Shown in pieces: positions 22,870 through 35,189 of a stretch of DNA of 64,000 nucleotides. Position 1 is the stretch's first letter; every line of letters begins with the position of its first letter. The stretch is from Micropterix aruncella. Its lineage: Eukaryota; Arthropoda; Insecta; Lepidoptera; Micropterigidae. Below the pieces are notes generated by a model, which ran no database searches, was not told the origin of the DNA, and was given only the letters and a program-made list of their open reading frames with translations. Location: assembly GCA_944548615.1 (NCBI GenBank), contig OX155965.1, forward strand, positions 22,844,756 to 22,908,755. The letters run 5' to 3'. The translations under genes were made by a program, and so were the position numbers.

Positions 22870-23960
22870 TTCCCTTCGTAGATCACACCATAATTTTTTG
22901 GAACTGGCCGCTTAAATAAAAAAATTTTTTTAATACTTGCAACATTTAAAAAAGGAATTGTTTGGCTGTTCGAATAAAATATGTTTCACCTAACTGCCAT
23001 TGGTATTCTAAATGTGGCGTCATTTTTAAAAAAATGTGTCTGCATTATGATGGATTTAACTCGAGAAAATTTTCGCTGTATGATTTTTGTATGAATTCGC
23101 TGTATGAATTTTCTACGATTTATGGTGTAATTTGACAGCTCAGCAGAGCCTCGCTCGGCTTTAAACTGCTTTTGGCGACGAAGCATCAAGCAAGACGACA
23201 ATTTATAGCTGATTGCAGAATTCAAACGCAGTCGAAATTCGTCAATCTCAGTGAGGAATTTCGAATTCGCGGAAGTCCGAAATCGAAATCGAAGTCGAAG
23301 AATGACGAAGTCCCCTGTGCTCCTCTGTCAACAAACTATTGTCTCATCCATATCAGGTTATTTCTATTAATTCGAATGATGCATTTTAGTACTGTGTGCT
23401 TTCTGTAATGAATTTCAAAGACCCCTTTGAAGAAAGATACCCTTTGATTCTTCGGTACTTGCAGAAATAGATGCCAATATACTTACCTTAATTAATAGAA
23501 ACGCCTGATAGAACCCAGAACAATTGATAGAAACTATTAAATGAAATTAATTTGGACAGCAACCAGATGAGGCCACGGACAGCCACAGATGCACATCTCA
23601 TCTCCTATGTACGATTTATTAATGGTATTGCTATACACAAATATACAGATAAATATTATATAACTAAGTTGCCATGAGAAAATTCTAATTCTCTTATGTT
23701 TGTCAACAATTGGATAGCCTTTTCTTTTTCAAATTTCAAATTTTAAATGCTTTTTCTGGTTCAGCGCTGGTCAATCCTTGGTTGATCAACTGGACCGGAA
23801 ACGGAAATGCAAAGGCATCATCAGCGGATTTGGGCAAGGATATGGAGAAGCCGTCGGCGGACGCATCACCCGTCTATCGTAACCGCATAACGTTGACTTC
23901 TCGCATGTTCGATCGCTGGAGAAAGTTTGCACGGATCTAATCACCGGAGCTAAGAAACCA
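22870..23960. other. No gene recognised
   Basis: Mixed sequence with short unsupported frames on both strands. A (CGAAAT/CGAAGT)n-like run lies at 23280-23300. Confidence 0.45.
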
Positions 23961-24326
23961 CAATGTACATTTATTTATTTATTTTATTTATTTATTGGAA
24001 TTATTAAATTAACCATTTTACAATAAATATAATATTAAAACAAATGGCAAAAACTTTCCTCTTTCATTCACTGGCTAGTGCTGCCCAACTGGGATATACC
24101 CGTTCCAGGGCAAGCAATTTGTATTTTTACATTTAAAACGAGGGTCGTTGAACCAACCAAACACAATAATAATAATAATAATTTTAAAATATATATAATA
24201 ATAATAAATAAATATAATAATAAAGTTTACAATATTATATAGGAAATAGAAATACTAAATACATTAGAATATACATATACACACATACATACATATATAC
24301 ACAATATATGTTAAGTCAACTTCAAA

Positions 24327-25793
24327 TTATTCTACTACATCGATCATGGCATGGATAGATAAACGCTCTTCTTGCACCAGCCATTTATTTATTTTGCTTT
24401 TAAACACATGACAACTGGGGCTGGTTTTAATGTCACTGCTTAATTTATTATAGAGTCTTGTAGCTATGAAAGAGTAGTGTCGCTGTCCGAAAGTCGTCTT
24501 CATCCTAGGTACATTTAAATTATCACTCAGGAGTTGTCTAGTGGGTTTCGTGTGCGTAATAATAAAAGATTTATTTTGTTTGGCCACGAAAACCCAACGT
24601 AGTGCAGTTTTAATGAATAATAACCTAGCATCCAAAACCTGAGCTTCTTTAAAGAGTTCCTTAGAAGAATATTGATATGGTTTGCGATGCATGATTTTTA
24701 AAATACATTTTTGCGCTGTTAGAAGTGGCGTCAGGAGGGTTTTGCAGCACCCACCCCACCCAATTATACCATAGTTAATAAGGGTTTCACATAATGCAAA
24801 ATACACTATGGTTAGCGTCCTGCGATCCAGAACACTCCTCAACTCTTTGAAAGTATAACCAAGGGTTCTCACTTTCTTTGACACTGCATTGACTTGCTCT
24901 TCCCATCGCAATTTATTGTCAACTACAATGCCTAGATATTTGACTGTGGGGGATCTCTTTAGTGGTGCACAATTACACGAGGTTTCAGAGTGACATTTGT
25001 GAATGGTTACGTGGTGATTTACTGTTGGCTGACCCCTATTAGTAGGGCTAAAAGTCATATAACTGGTTTTACTCACATTTAGTGTTAGTTTTGCAGTTTC
25101 TAGCCAATCACGAATCTCATTCATGCCCAAATTTGCTTTTGTGAGAGTACTGTCCCAATTTGATCCCTTAAAGATAACTACAGTGTCGTCAGCATATGAA
25201 ATTATTTTTGCTGTCGGTAACTGGCAAAGATCATTTATATAAGTGAGGAAAAGTATGGGTCCCAGGACGCTTCCTTGCGGAACCCCATAGGTTAGTGGTT
25301 CAGCGTCACTAAAGTGGTTAAGAATCGACACAAACTGGACTCTGTTAGTTAAATAGCTCTGAAACCATTGGAGACTGGATGACGCTACGCCTATTTTTTT
25401 TAATTGTTGTAGTAACCTATTATGAGGCACCGAATCAAAGGCTTTCGCCAAATCTAAAAATACTGCCAGGCACTTTTCTCCCTTGTCTATGCCTTGTACA
25501 AGAAAATCTGTTAAGGCTGAGATGGCGTTTGATGTCCCTAGGCCTTCTCTAAAGCCAAATTGATTGTCTGACAGAATAGCGTTTTCTCCTAAGAATTTCA
25601 TTAATCTTAATTTAGCCACCTTTTCAATAATTTTCGACATTGTATTCAGTATTGAAATAGGTCGATAATTATTCACCTGCAGTTTGTCACCCCCCTTAAA
25701 AATTGGTATTACTCTAGCAGTTTTCAAATCGCTCGGAAATACACCACTTCTAAAGCTAACGTTGATTATATGACTGATGGGTACGCTTAATAT
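24327..25793 (-). pseudogene. LINE reverse transcriptase, main part
   Basis: About 490 codons with a complete RT core: FKSAR-type start of the palm (KTARVIPIFKGG), NYRPISILN, FLDLAKAFDSV, YGVPQGSVLGPILF and the catalytic SYADDTVVIF. A Cys cluster (HKCHSETSCNCAP), a YLGIVVDNKL block and the C-terminal MKTTFGQRHYSFIATRLYNKL region follow, then the stop at 24327. The frame can be extended upstream of the first ATG to about 25793 (SVPISHIINVSFRSGVFPSD), where it meets the upstream frame in a different phase. The fault is consistent with one lost base near 25788-25793. Otherwise the protein reads cleanly, so inactivation looks recent. Confidence 0.9.
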
Positions 25794-26421
25794 ATGACTT
25801 AGTAATTTTAAATATATGGGACCCTAATTCATCATTTCCTGCTGCTGACTTATTCTTTAGGCTTTCGATTATCTTCGTGACTTCAGCAGCATTAGTCGGT
25901 CTGAGATATAGTGAGGCCTGGTAGATACCAGTATCATTACATGAATCAATTTCTTCATCCGTGACAAATTTTTTGGCTAACATAGGACCCACGCCACAAA
26001 AGTGTTTATTAATGTGATTTAGCACTTTTTTAGTGTTATTTTGCAGGGTAACAACTTCATCCTCGATTTGGATTTTGGACAAAGACGAAGTTTTTTTATT
26101 TTTTGAATTTGATGCTTCTTTTATTATTTCCCATATTTTCTGAGGGTCTTCTTTCGAGTTTGAAATTTGCGTTTTGTAGAATCTTTGCTTCGTTAATTTA
26201 ATTAAATTCTTACATATATTTCTATACCGCGTAAATTTTTGTTTTAAAATGAGGTCATCCGGTCGCTTTTTTAAGGTAGCGTGCATTTTATCGCGTTTGT
26301 GAATACAAAAGAGTAGACCCTTAGTGATCCAAGGCTTTAGTTTTTTGTGTTTGTGTCTAATTTTAAAAGTTTCAATTGACGTATTTTTATTTTTGACACG
26401 ACATATTGTAAATATGTCCAC
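25756..26421 (-). pseudogene. LINE RT, N-terminal linker and fingers
   Basis: Upstream half of the same protein: basic, helical linker (KPWITKGLLFCIHKRDKM, WEIIKEASNSK), then LRPTNAAEVTKIIESLKNKS and AAGNDELGSHIFKITKSY, the first RT finger motifs. It then runs out of phase and stops at 25756. The apparent first residue at 26421 is a GTG, so the true N-terminus is missing. Upstream to about 26480 only traces remain. Confidence 0.85.
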
Positions 26422-26489
26422 TTATCCAGGCCCTGTTTCGTCAATCCTGTTTTAATGATTAAAACGTTTAGGTCCTTCCTGATATTTTT

Positions 26490-27080
26490 ATTGCTTTTTA
26501 ATATCGACTAAGAAAACTTATTTTTCGTGATAGACCCACTGTGCGGACGTGCAGGCGCCGGCCGATCGCCCGGACGGACAGTGAAAGTTGACGAACGGGC
26601 GCCGAGGCCGGAAGATCGTATACGAGAGCATACTCGCGGCTGAGAGATGCGATCCAGTCCGGATGATATGCAAAGTAACGTGGACTTCGCTTTGATGTAT
26701 TCTTAGCGATCTGTCGTGGGGAAAGATCGGTGACCTCACGTGTTCAAACAGCACGGAACAGCATCATCATCCAAAAAGGGCCGTCTGTTAAAGGTAAATG
26801 AAGAATGTCGATCAACAATTTACAGGATCTACATCTTAAAAATAATATTATATTTTTTTTCTCAAAATGTATTATCAAAAGTTGCCTATTTCATCGTACT
26901 GATTTACTCACTACAAGGATGCCACAAATTGAAAACTCACCATGTTTAAGGCCTTATATAGGGGCCAACGGCTTGGACATCAACGAACCCTCGACAGGCT
27001 CAATATTATGAACATCAACTGAATAAATTGAACACCAACGAACGGTTATTTTTATATTGTTGGCATTGACATTTCGGTTT
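26490..27080. other. No gene recognised
   Basis: A GC-richer block (26540-26660) followed by AT-rich DNA. No supported frame. Confidence 0.45.
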
Positions 27081-27111
27081 CGAGCAGCTAAGTCGATCCA
27101 TTGTGTACCCG

Positions 27112-27775
27112 GATCGGTCCAACTTACGATTTAACTCCTATTCAGTAGCCTCCTCGTGTGGATAGCTACCCAGGGTAAGACTCTCGCGTCTTAGGCCTCA
27201 TGGATGGTGGATCGGTTTCTCCCGGGATATTGCCTCCCGGCGCTACTAGACGGTTTGCGAATGGTTCGGCGACGCCAATCGGTTGTGGGCTCTGAAAAAA
27301 TGCTGAAGGAGTCTGGGGACTATGGAAATATACTGCTTCCTAAGCAGCGGAGGCGGATTTGACCTGTCGTCGACCACTCTGGAAATGACCATTAGGCTAC
27401 CTGATCCTAAATTCAAAGCCGGGCAAAAAATGCCGTCCACGGTAGATTCAAACTGAATCACCGCTAAATTTACAGCATGTAGAGGCCGCGTAAGCGATTT
27501 GGGTCCCGTAACCAGTCGGGAGGAAAGAGGTATCCTGTAGGTTAATTCCAGACGGAGATATCCTGCCAAAACTGGTAGCCAAGGGGTGAAGTGGCCCAGC
27601 TGAGTTACCTTCCTAGTGCCTCACCGAAGGCGTTGGATTCTGGCGGGTTCGTGGCTTTGCTGAACGGTAGGTTTGTACCGTCCGAAAGTTTTCTACGCTT
27701 GCCTCACGGGAGATAGAACCATAACTTATCCTTAAAACTTCCTGGGATAACGGGTTCCTCCGATGTAGTTGAAAA
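27112..27775 (+). repeat. R10 repeat, copy D
   Basis: Near full-length: head GTAGCCTCCTCGTG, CTCCCGGCGCTACTAGACGG, TAGAGGCCGCGTAAGCGATT, CTCACCGAAGGCGTTGGATT, then CTTCCTGGGATAACGGGTTC at the hairpin end, where the stem has partly decayed. Non-coding. Confidence 0.8.
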
Positions 27776-27779
27776 CTCA

Positions 27780-28370
27780 ATTTGGAGGGGGGAGGGGAGT
27801 GCTACACATCTGCTTCTTTGAGTTTACTAAAAACTTTCAGGATGGTTTGATGATAATACTTCATTACGGTCTACTAAAAATATTTTCTTGGTCAAAAAAA
27901 GAGCAAAAGGAAATACGAGAGAAAGAATATATTTTACTGATCAAGATCAAAAGAAACTACGCGGACTAACTGTTGATCTAAACAGCATCCTATGTGAAGG
28001 CAGCTTCTTCCACTATTCCTTTCAAATGTCCACCTACGGACTCGCACTAACGGCTGACTGGAATATATCAGCGAAAGTAGCCAGAGGCCACAGCTTACGA
28101 TCAAGTTCAGCGAATCTGACACTGATGTGACGCGTGAAAGGTGTCACAGAGATCGCCCCGCGCCGAAAGGCGGCCACGCAAACCACATAATCGACTAATC
28201 GATTATTCTAATGCGTGATACTTACATCGCTAATCGGCCCGCTCGCTCGATTCGATGACATTCGATTCGATCGCTAAGTGGGGCAAGGACGTGCTCATGA
28301 GGATCAGCCAGTATAGAAAGAATAGGAGCAGCTTGTAGGGATAGTTCAACATCGCATACTTGGAATCCTT
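27780..28370. other. No gene recognised
   Basis: G-rich GGAGGGGGGAGGGGAG run at 27782-27797, then mixed DNA with an AATCGACTAATCGATTA palindrome near 28190-28205. Confidence 0.45.
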
Positions 28371-28377
28371 TTTTATA

Positions 28378-28918
28378 ACCGACTTCAAAAAAAGGAGGAG
28401 GTTATCAATTCGGTTGTATCTTATTTTTTAATGTTTGTTACCTCAGAATTCCGTCATTTATGAACCGATTTGGAAAATTCTTTTTTTATTTGAAAGTATA
28501 TACTTTCAGATTGGTCCCATTTTTATCAAAATTCTGTTCTGATGATGCGATCTATCAGGGATTAAGGGAACTCTTCAAATAATATTATATAAAGTTGAAA
28601 AATTACATGTTGGTTCAGTTCCAATGACAATGCATTTTTTTATGGTAAGCATGACCTGATTCTTCACCCAGGGTTGGCTTCCTACGAGGGGACTCCTCAA
28701 CAGTCAAAGCACAGACACGAAATTTTGTTTATGCATTCAACTACTACAGCCCGATCTAAGTTTAACCATACAGGACTGCGGCATCCAGGGTTGGCTTCCA
28801 ATGAAGGAACTTCTCAACGGTCAACAGTACAAACATGAAATTTTGTATACGCATTAAATTATGATCTAAGTTTCACCATGAAATGGTTGCTACACTTATT
28901 TTTAAAAATGACGTCGGT
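28378..28918 (+). repeat. Lepidopteran ACCGACTTC repeat, copy 2
   Basis: ACCGACTTC, A-run, GGAGGAGG at the start and ACGTCGGTTTTTTTGCG at the end. Two tandem ~118-bp units lie inside (28674 onward), against nearly three in the 7.1-kb copy. Confidence 0.9.
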
Positions 28919-28929
28919 TTTTTTGCGAA

Positions 28930-30105
28930 CATTTTGTATTATTATAATTTTGAAGCTAAAATGTAACGAAGCTGGTGATCCGATCCGATTTTGGATTCTG
29001 GCGGTGGAAATAAATGTAATAAGTAAATGAATAAGTACAAATGTAATTAAAATGTATAAATAAAATATAAAAAGTAAATGTATAAATAAAAATAATGGTA
29101 AAGAGTAAGTGTTATTTTGCAAGGCTAAAAACCCTATATTCGTTGCTCCATCTCGTCCAGCAGAAGTTCGTAAGTCACAGATTCCCTCATTCTGTCAATT
29201 CTCGGTTGTGGGGATATTGCATATGGCCCGGAGTTAAAGAAAACTGTGCAGAAGATAGTATAGCGCGATCAAAATGCTTGCCCAAAGATTCAACTATGTA
29301 CTAATTCGTGAACTACTTTAAATTAAATTTAATTTAGCCCATTTGGGATTACTACTCGGACACTCTGGCCTACAGTAATCAGAACTAAACAGTAGACTAA
29401 AGTAAGAATCAGAAGAAAGAAGAATAAACGAAATGAAAACATGTTCATGATTGCTATACGTTTACAACCATTTGCCCAAATGAAAATGTGCATGTCACGA
29501 TAGCACTCAGACAAAAACCAACTAGAAATTCCACATAACGATCTCAAAGCACAAACCTAATGGTTTCCGGCATAAACACTCTACTGTGCGTTTTGCCCTC
29601 GTTGGGAAATTTGTAAGTTCTTTTGACACGCGAACCGACCAACAAGTGACCAAGGTTGCGTTCGAGAACCTCGAACATGAATGAACGCTAGAATCTGCAT
29701 ACTAACTAAGCAACACTGACATCGATTGAATAATTAATTGAAAGCGGAAAGTTTACGGATGTTCCACTTCCATATTATTATCGTAATCAACGGGCGATTT
29801 TGGGACATCTAAATATGACAGATCATACTTTTCGAGCGCTTAACGATCTCTCGAACGTGGTTTAATGCTAATTCGGTAAAAAAGTGGAATGATGACCAAA
29901 ACAAATCGTTAACATCGATTAGCGAAGAGTTTTCGATCCGATCACCAGATAGGCCTGTGGAATAACTACGCCCATAAACTACAACCATAAAAATCTCAGA
30001 GCAGGTTAGGAGCGACCTAGCGCTACTGCAGATGACCTCAGACAACATTAAAACGCACAAGAAACGGAGGGTAAATAAGTCTACCATTTTCCTAACAAAC
30101 AGGCT
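28930..30105. other. No gene recognised
   Basis: An A/T-rich AAATGTATAAATAAA stretch (29020-29095), then mixed DNA without supported frames. Confidence 0.45.
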
Positions 30106-30111
30106 AACCCT

Positions 30112-30565
30112 ATGTTAGTAAAGGTAACCAGATACACAGATAGCTCTAAAGTGAACGTGGAGACAGGAGCTGAGGTCTACTTTCGCGGGATAGGCCTGAG
30201 AATAAGCAAACCGCTGGGATCGCATTCTACAACCTTCCAAGCGGAAACAATTAAAATCTCAATGGCAGTAGGTGAGGTTGAAATAAGGCAATAGGTGAGG
30301 AATAAATAAGATACAAGATAAGAAAATTGAAATATACTTACATAGTCGATCAGTGTTGAAAGCACTTAAAAATCTAAATATTTGCTCAAAATCAACCAGG
30401 AATGCCACACACCACTAGAACGCTCTCACAAATCCATAGAGTTACTCTGATATGGATAAGAAGGCAAGTGGAATTCAGGGAAATCAAAAAGTAGGCAGAC
30501 TGATGAGAAAAGGTTCAGAGGGAATCACAATCGGACCTGAACCTATACAGCCGCTAGCAAAGGTG
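30112..30565 (+). pseudogene. Degraded LINE RNase H domain
   Basis: First part (30112-30294): RYTDSSKVNVETGAEVYF, LRISKPLGSHSTTFQAET, the first catalytic motif of LINE RNase H with Ser for the usual Gly. Further on, out of phase and with stops, come a KALKNLNICSKSTRNATHH stretch and GIQGNQKVGRLMRKGSEG, equivalent to the GHSGIQGNEKADRLA block. Motif order is right but the frame is lost in several places. Another I-group LINE relic, distinct from the one at 17.6 kb. Confidence 0.65.
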
Positions 30566-30785
30566 TTCAAGAAAACAGGCCTGCGCTCTGCGAGAATGAC
30601 AAATGGAGAATAGCAGGGTTCGTAGCCTCTCCTCGCAACTCGAATACCTTAGTAGGTATACTAATATTAAAAGATTCGAGTTACGAGAACAGGCTACTAA
30701 CCCTAAGACGCAGAAATGATAGACTTGATAGAGATTTAAAAGACACATACTTCCGAGATACTATAGCTGCGCTGATATTGAACGA

Positions 30786-31083
30786 ATGTATACCTTCAAT
30801 AAGAACTCGCATCTCCGAGGGAACGACTTGAAGCTGTCGCGGACAAGTTTCTCGATTAATCCACAGAAACATTTTCTGTCTAACAGAGTTCTGTATCATT
30901 GGAACAAACTTCCAAACAGTCTTGTGTGTGCTAAAAAACATTATTATTTTAAAAATTGTATACACAAACTACTGAGGACACCAGTACCCGGTAGCTTTGT
31001 CAATCGACTTTGCACTCAAGCAGGTCGATGTTCTTCACTAAAAAGGGATTCCAAATCTGATAGGCAAAGTACCGACCAGACAT
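30786..31083 (+). pseudogene. LINE RT C-terminal fragment
   Basis: 99 codons with the C-terminal signature of CR1/Jockey-group LINEs: HLRGNDLKLSRTSFSIN, KHFLSNRVLYHWNKLPNSLV, AKKHYYFKNCIHKLLRTP. The FSNRV..WNKLP..LV.A....FKN pattern is the conserved end of these proteins. No RT core lies upstream in phase, so this is a 5'-truncated piece. Confidence 0.7.
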
Positions 31084-31236
31084 AGTACTTATACACTCTA
31101 AGCATCAAGTCTGCACTGAAGTTATGTGGAAGACTATTTAATTAGGTATGTTAAGAAGTTTGACGTCTCCCATTTTAGATCAGATGAAATTAAAATTCCC
31201 AGATCTTTTTGTTTATTCATCGGCTCGAGCTGAACA

Positions 31237-31320
31237 TCATGCTTTCTGTGTGAAGTGATTTCTATGTGAAGTGCTTTATGTGTGAAGTGCTTTCTGTGTG
31301 AAGTGCTTTCTAAGTGAAGG
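31237..31320 (+). repeat. 16-bp tandem repeat, ~5 units
   Basis: Units of the form CTTTCTGTGTGAAGTG follow each other with one or two changes each. Non-coding. Confidence 0.85.
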
Positions 31321-31324
31321 CCGG

Positions 31325-32090
31325 TTCATTTGTCGTTATTAAGCTTAATGAGTTACTTTATCGTCCGCTCGGAGATTTAGGATATGTCCTCGAATAGCTG
31401 ACCGTGTTTGAAAAGAGGGTTTGCAAAAAAAACTTCTAATTGTCAGCACAGAAGCTCGGAGTAGAGTACATTGGTCTGTGATTATAAAATTTAGTCTGGT
31501 AGACGATTATCTTCTTTTCTAATAATTTGAAATAAGTCGTGTAAAAATTTGGCGAAGTCATTACTGGTTTTGACGATCTTTTCGATGACATTCTCTTGCC
31601 CGCTAATTTTCAAGCCTTTTGCTCATAAATTAACTTAAATACAAAGTCTTGTATCACGTAGATTAAAATATAACTATATTGTGTTATTCCTATTTGTATG
31701 GCTAGCGAGGCCGAGTAGTTAACTATCTCAATAACTGTTACTTGCGACGTTATAAAATAAGAAATATATTAGCGCGTAGCTCTCGCCTATATAGCAGACA
31801 TGCTGGAATGCGAAATTTCTACGTTAATGTGCATCGCAATGAATCGCATTGAGACGCTATACAAATCGACGATAACTCGAGAGATTTCTCCCAAGTTCAA
31901 ATATCACGACCCACTGCCGATGCTGCGAATGAGTACCTATGGTATACCCACATGAAAGCAACGCATAAGAAAAACATTAATTAATATTGGTATCAGATAA
32001 TAGGTAATCTAATAAAATGGCACCGCTCTTAATGTGTTTGTATGATGAAATCGAAGTCTATCGCGGTTGTTTGATATTATAAATATGTTA
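31325..32090. other. No gene recognised
   Basis: Mixed AT-rich DNA, no supported frame. Confidence 0.5.
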
Positions 32091-32096
32091 AAAAAC

Positions 32097-32260
32097 GAAG
32101 TTACCGCGTTACCTATGTTGCAACCGCCGTTGTCCAAGGTAGACTAACTGATGTTCTTTTACTACCCAGTCTACCCAGTCTAACCTGGTCAACGGCGGTT
32201 GTAACATCGTCGAAACGTCGGATGATACAAACTTCACGCGGTAAATTCGTTTTTAAACCA
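32097..32260. mobile_element. Foldback (palindromic) element
   Basis: Arms ATGTTGCAACCGCCGTTGTC.. (32115-32145) and ..AACGGCGGTTGTAACAT (32177-32207) are near-perfect reverse complements of about 31 bp around a short loop. Outer TTACCGCGT and ACGCGGTAA also pair. No coding capacity. Related half-copy at 11890-12095. Confidence 0.75.
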
Positions 32261-32269
32261 CTTTGTGTG

Positions 32270-32735
32270 ATGTTTCGTTGTTGTAAGAAAATGCATTAAA
32301 AGGTATATAATATACATCGTATCAAAACCACTGTTAGGTAAGCATATATGAAGCATGACTCCTTTCCATTGTAAGCTAGTATTGAATACTGTTAAATAAA
32401 AAAAACTTTTCTTTGCAATAGAATACTTTTTTTTTATATATACAATCATTTTCAGATGTGTAACTGTGCTATCATTCATAAATATAAAACACTGGAATAT
32501 GGTTTTGCAAATGACAATTGCTATGTGTCGAATTGAAAAACAAATTATTATTTTAATTTTAAAAAAGTTGGACGGTAATTTGGTTAAAATACAGACCTTC
32601 TATCATCATCATTTATTAATATCATAAAGTAGGCATAATTAAAGTATAAGAAATAATTGTTCAATTTTAAATAATAATACGTACATTTTTTTTAGTAAAC
32701 AAACTTATTATGACCTAAAGGGTTATATAGAGCAG
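32270..32735. other. No gene recognised
   Basis: Strongly AT-rich; nothing identified. Confidence 0.5.
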
Positions 32736-32739
32736 TTAC

Positions 32740-33010
32740 AAAATACCCCATGAAAATTATGTATAATAAGACTATATAAAAATGCGATAGATGCCACTAA
32801 TCATTTAATGTTATTATTGTTATCGTTGGTTAAATTATTGGGTTTTTATTATCAATCAGACATTTATTAAAAAAACATTCAATATCAACGGTATGGTCAA
32901 ATACATTGCTATTAGTTTGGCCGTCATTGCTATCGGCGCCACCTGAATTTCGCCCGTACAGATGGGTTGCTAAATCGTCCAACAGGGTTGCGCAATTTGT
33001 TACCATATAT
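32740..33010. repeat. Interspersed repeat, pair with 61790-62005
   Basis: GCGATAGATGCCACTAATC, TTAAATTATTGGGTTTTTAT, GCTATCGGCGCCACCTGAAT and TTTCGCCCGTACAGATGG recur in the same order near 61.8-62.0 kb. Non-coding in both copies. Confidence 0.75.
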
Positions 33011-33192
33011 AAGGAAGGATGTAAGCTACCACTGGAATTGCCCATTCATTCAGAGCTCTTATTTTTTTGTCCCGCTTAACACTGATCTGAATACAGATTT
33101 GGATCAGTGCTAGGTCAGACCAGTATCTATCGCATCGCCATCGCATTGCATTTTTGAAAATTTTCTTATAAAACAGACATTTATATCTGTGA

Positions 33193-33790
33193 ACCGGGCG
33201 CTAATGGACCCTGTTGTAGTTAGGCCACTAAGTCCCATGTGTGAGGTTCGGCGAAACTCACGGGTCAACACCCATCCTGCAGCCTTCACGCAGAGGTGCG
33301 AGCCCTGGCCTGCGGGCCAGTTTCCCTAGGGATCGTTCTTCGGGTGCTCCTGGACGGAATGCGCATCGTGCGGCGTCAACCAATCGACTGCATTCCGACT
33401 GATAGTCGCGGGGGGGTGGGGGGTGGAAATGGCCTTGTTTCCTATAGAGCAGGGGCGGTTGTTTACCTAGTGGCAGCCGCTCTTAAATCGGCCACTCGAC
33501 TACCCGATACCGGGTGCACAGCCGGTCAAAGGATGCCGTGGTACGCGATAAATTCGGTAGACACCGAATCACCGCTACTCTAGAGAGAGGACCGCGCAAG
33601 CGACTTCGAACCAGTTACCAGTCGGGTGGCCGGAAAAATCTGGCCATAACTAGTAGCAAGGGCGCTTGGTCTACCTGCTGGGTTAACCACCTGGTTTCGG
33701 GCGGTAAGGGTTGGACGGCTGAAAGAACGATCACATGTCGTTATACCAGCCTGGGGTGACGGGTTCGCCCGTTGTAGTCGATACCGCCAA
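33193..33790 (+). repeat. R10 repeat, copy E (full-length reference)
   Basis: Runs from CCGGGCGCTAATGGACC through ACCGCGCAAGCGACTTCGAA to the intact terminal hairpin ACGGGTTCGCCCGT (33759-33772), a 5-bp stem closing a TTCG loop. A G-run lies at 33412-33424. Short plus-strand frames are not conserved among copies, so the repeat is treated as non-coding. Confidence 0.85.
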
Positions 33791-33799
33791 ACTGTTAAC

Positions 33800-34130
33800 T
33801 GTTTATATAATAGCGTGGTCAATAAGTGATGATTAAAAATACAGGCCGACCTTTATATAGGTTTACATTTCGACCTTTCCTTCGATCAGGTCACTGCACC
33901 ACCGCGAAATGACCTAAGTTTATTGACTTAATTAATTAGAAATCTTAATATTTAGAAGTCTATTTTTAAAAAATCGTGCAGTGTTAACCTTCCCACTTCT
34001 GGGGGATACTAAATATTTGATTAGGCAGATAGGACAGGTGTATCAAGTCATTTGAATTACTAATTTAAGGCAGCTGTTTGTATCGTCTTCCGATACGGTC
34101 TGCCGGCCATTACGCCACGGGAGGAAGACC
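33800..34130. other. No gene recognised
   Basis: AT-rich DNA leading to GTCTTCCGATACGGTCTGCC near 34085-34105; nothing identified. Confidence 0.4.
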
Positions 34131-34369
34131 GTGAAAATCACCTGCTTCGCAGAGCCAATCTCATCGTGGAATCAAGAAATTTAAGCATGAGGCCTGGTGT
34201 ACTGAGCAGCAGCTCCGATGATGACAGAGAATTTAGTAAGTGTGAAATAAACACACATAAACAAAGAACGCAATAGGCAGTCGAAGAGACAACTGCATAC
34301 ATACAATGTAGACTAGACAATGTAGGTGGAGTGGAGGGCTTGTACACAGCCCTTGATGTCACTTGGATC

Positions 34370-34690
34370 TATAAGATCTTTTTTATAACTACCCACATTG
34401 TGGTTGGGTCAGTGGTCTGCTAGAAGCCCGACACTGTTTACCAATCCATATAGATCACTGATCTTCAGGTTAAGTAGGTCGCTGGGTTCGAGGAAGGCTC
34501 GTCCCAGTAAGGTATGTGTCTTTGTGCGTCGAGGCCTGGGCAGCGACCAACGATATGTATGCTGTCTTCAGGTTCTTCGCCACATATTCGGCAGTCCTTG
34601 CTCTCGGTCAAGACAAGGTTGAACAGATGTGCTTTAAGAGGTTTCAATAAGGAACACATTACCTTGTTATTGGCGTTAGCCATTATTATT
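34370..34690 (-). pseudogene. LINE zinc-knuckle C-terminus
   Basis: Minus-strand frame ends in LKAHLFNLVLTESKDCRICG followed by EEPEDSIHIVGRCPGL, a C-x2-C-x9-H-x4-C knuckle typical of the C-terminus of RNase H-bearing LINE proteins. TESKDCRIC is identical to the copy at 17.6-18.4 kb, and the following 3' UTR (GATCTTATAGATCCAAGTGA) also matches, so both come from one family. Here the knuckle is complete, but the frame shifts shortly after (YWDEPSSNP instead of LGRAFLEPS). Confidence 0.75.
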
Positions 34691-34767
34691 ATATTGCGAA
34701 ACTTAAACGTTATAAACGTGTTTTGCTCAGGGTTTTATTGTAAAACAAATGCTAAATTTCCTTATAC

Positions 34768-35180
34768 CAGTGTTTTTCAAACCTATTTTAGATCGCAACC
34801 CCTTTTTGATAAAAAAAAACTCGACCCCATTAGACTGTAACTTAGCCCTCTCGACCCCCTTAGTATCTTTCACAGCTGTAGCTGTTACCATTCAAAAATA
34901 TTTTTTTTTGTCATAACAATTGCGACAACTACATTTATTTTTTTACTGTTTTTCACTTTCGAAGCTTTAACTGTTTCCATCTTAGATCTACATAAAGTTT
35001 TATAAAATAGCAAAAAAACACATAATAAATATGTTTCTTTTCCGAATCTGCAAATGTTTACATATTATTTAATAAAGTTTTTAGCAATATTTTCATTTTT
35101 TATTTTTAGATAGCCTGCGACCCCCGGGAGTTACTTTGCGACCCTTCAGGGGCTCGCGACCTACTGGCTAAAAAACACTG
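34768..35180. mobile_element. hAT-type MITE with 8-bp target duplication
   Basis: Begins CAGTGTTTTTCAAAC and ends TAAAAAACACTG, and is flanked by the exact 8-bp duplication CCTTATAC (34760-34767, 35181-35188), a length diagnostic of hAT. 413 bp, no transposase. A diverged copy in opposite orientation starts at 63704. Confidence 0.92.
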
Positions 35181-35189
35181 CCTTATACA

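Larger units (their letters stand above)
23964..26480 (-). mobile_element. APE-type LINE, 5'-truncated, one frameshift
   Basis: Spans the ORF2 linker, RT, C-terminal domain and a 3' UTR that ends in (AAATA)n next to 23964. The 3' UTR holds CTGGAACGGGTATATCCCAG, shared in diverged form with 2915-3250. The endonuclease is absent; recognisable coding stops near 26421. Confidence 0.85.

Noticed and set aside
31237..31320. CRISPR-like array
   Set aside because: Units are contiguous 16-bp repeats without spacers, in a eukaryotic genome.
33759..33772. GGTTCGCCC as a tRNA/SINE B box
   Set aside because: No A box or cloverleaf upstream; the self-complementary hairpin explains the sequence better.
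33296..33822. Frames within R10 copy E
   Set aside because: Not kept among R10 copies and without a recognisable domain.
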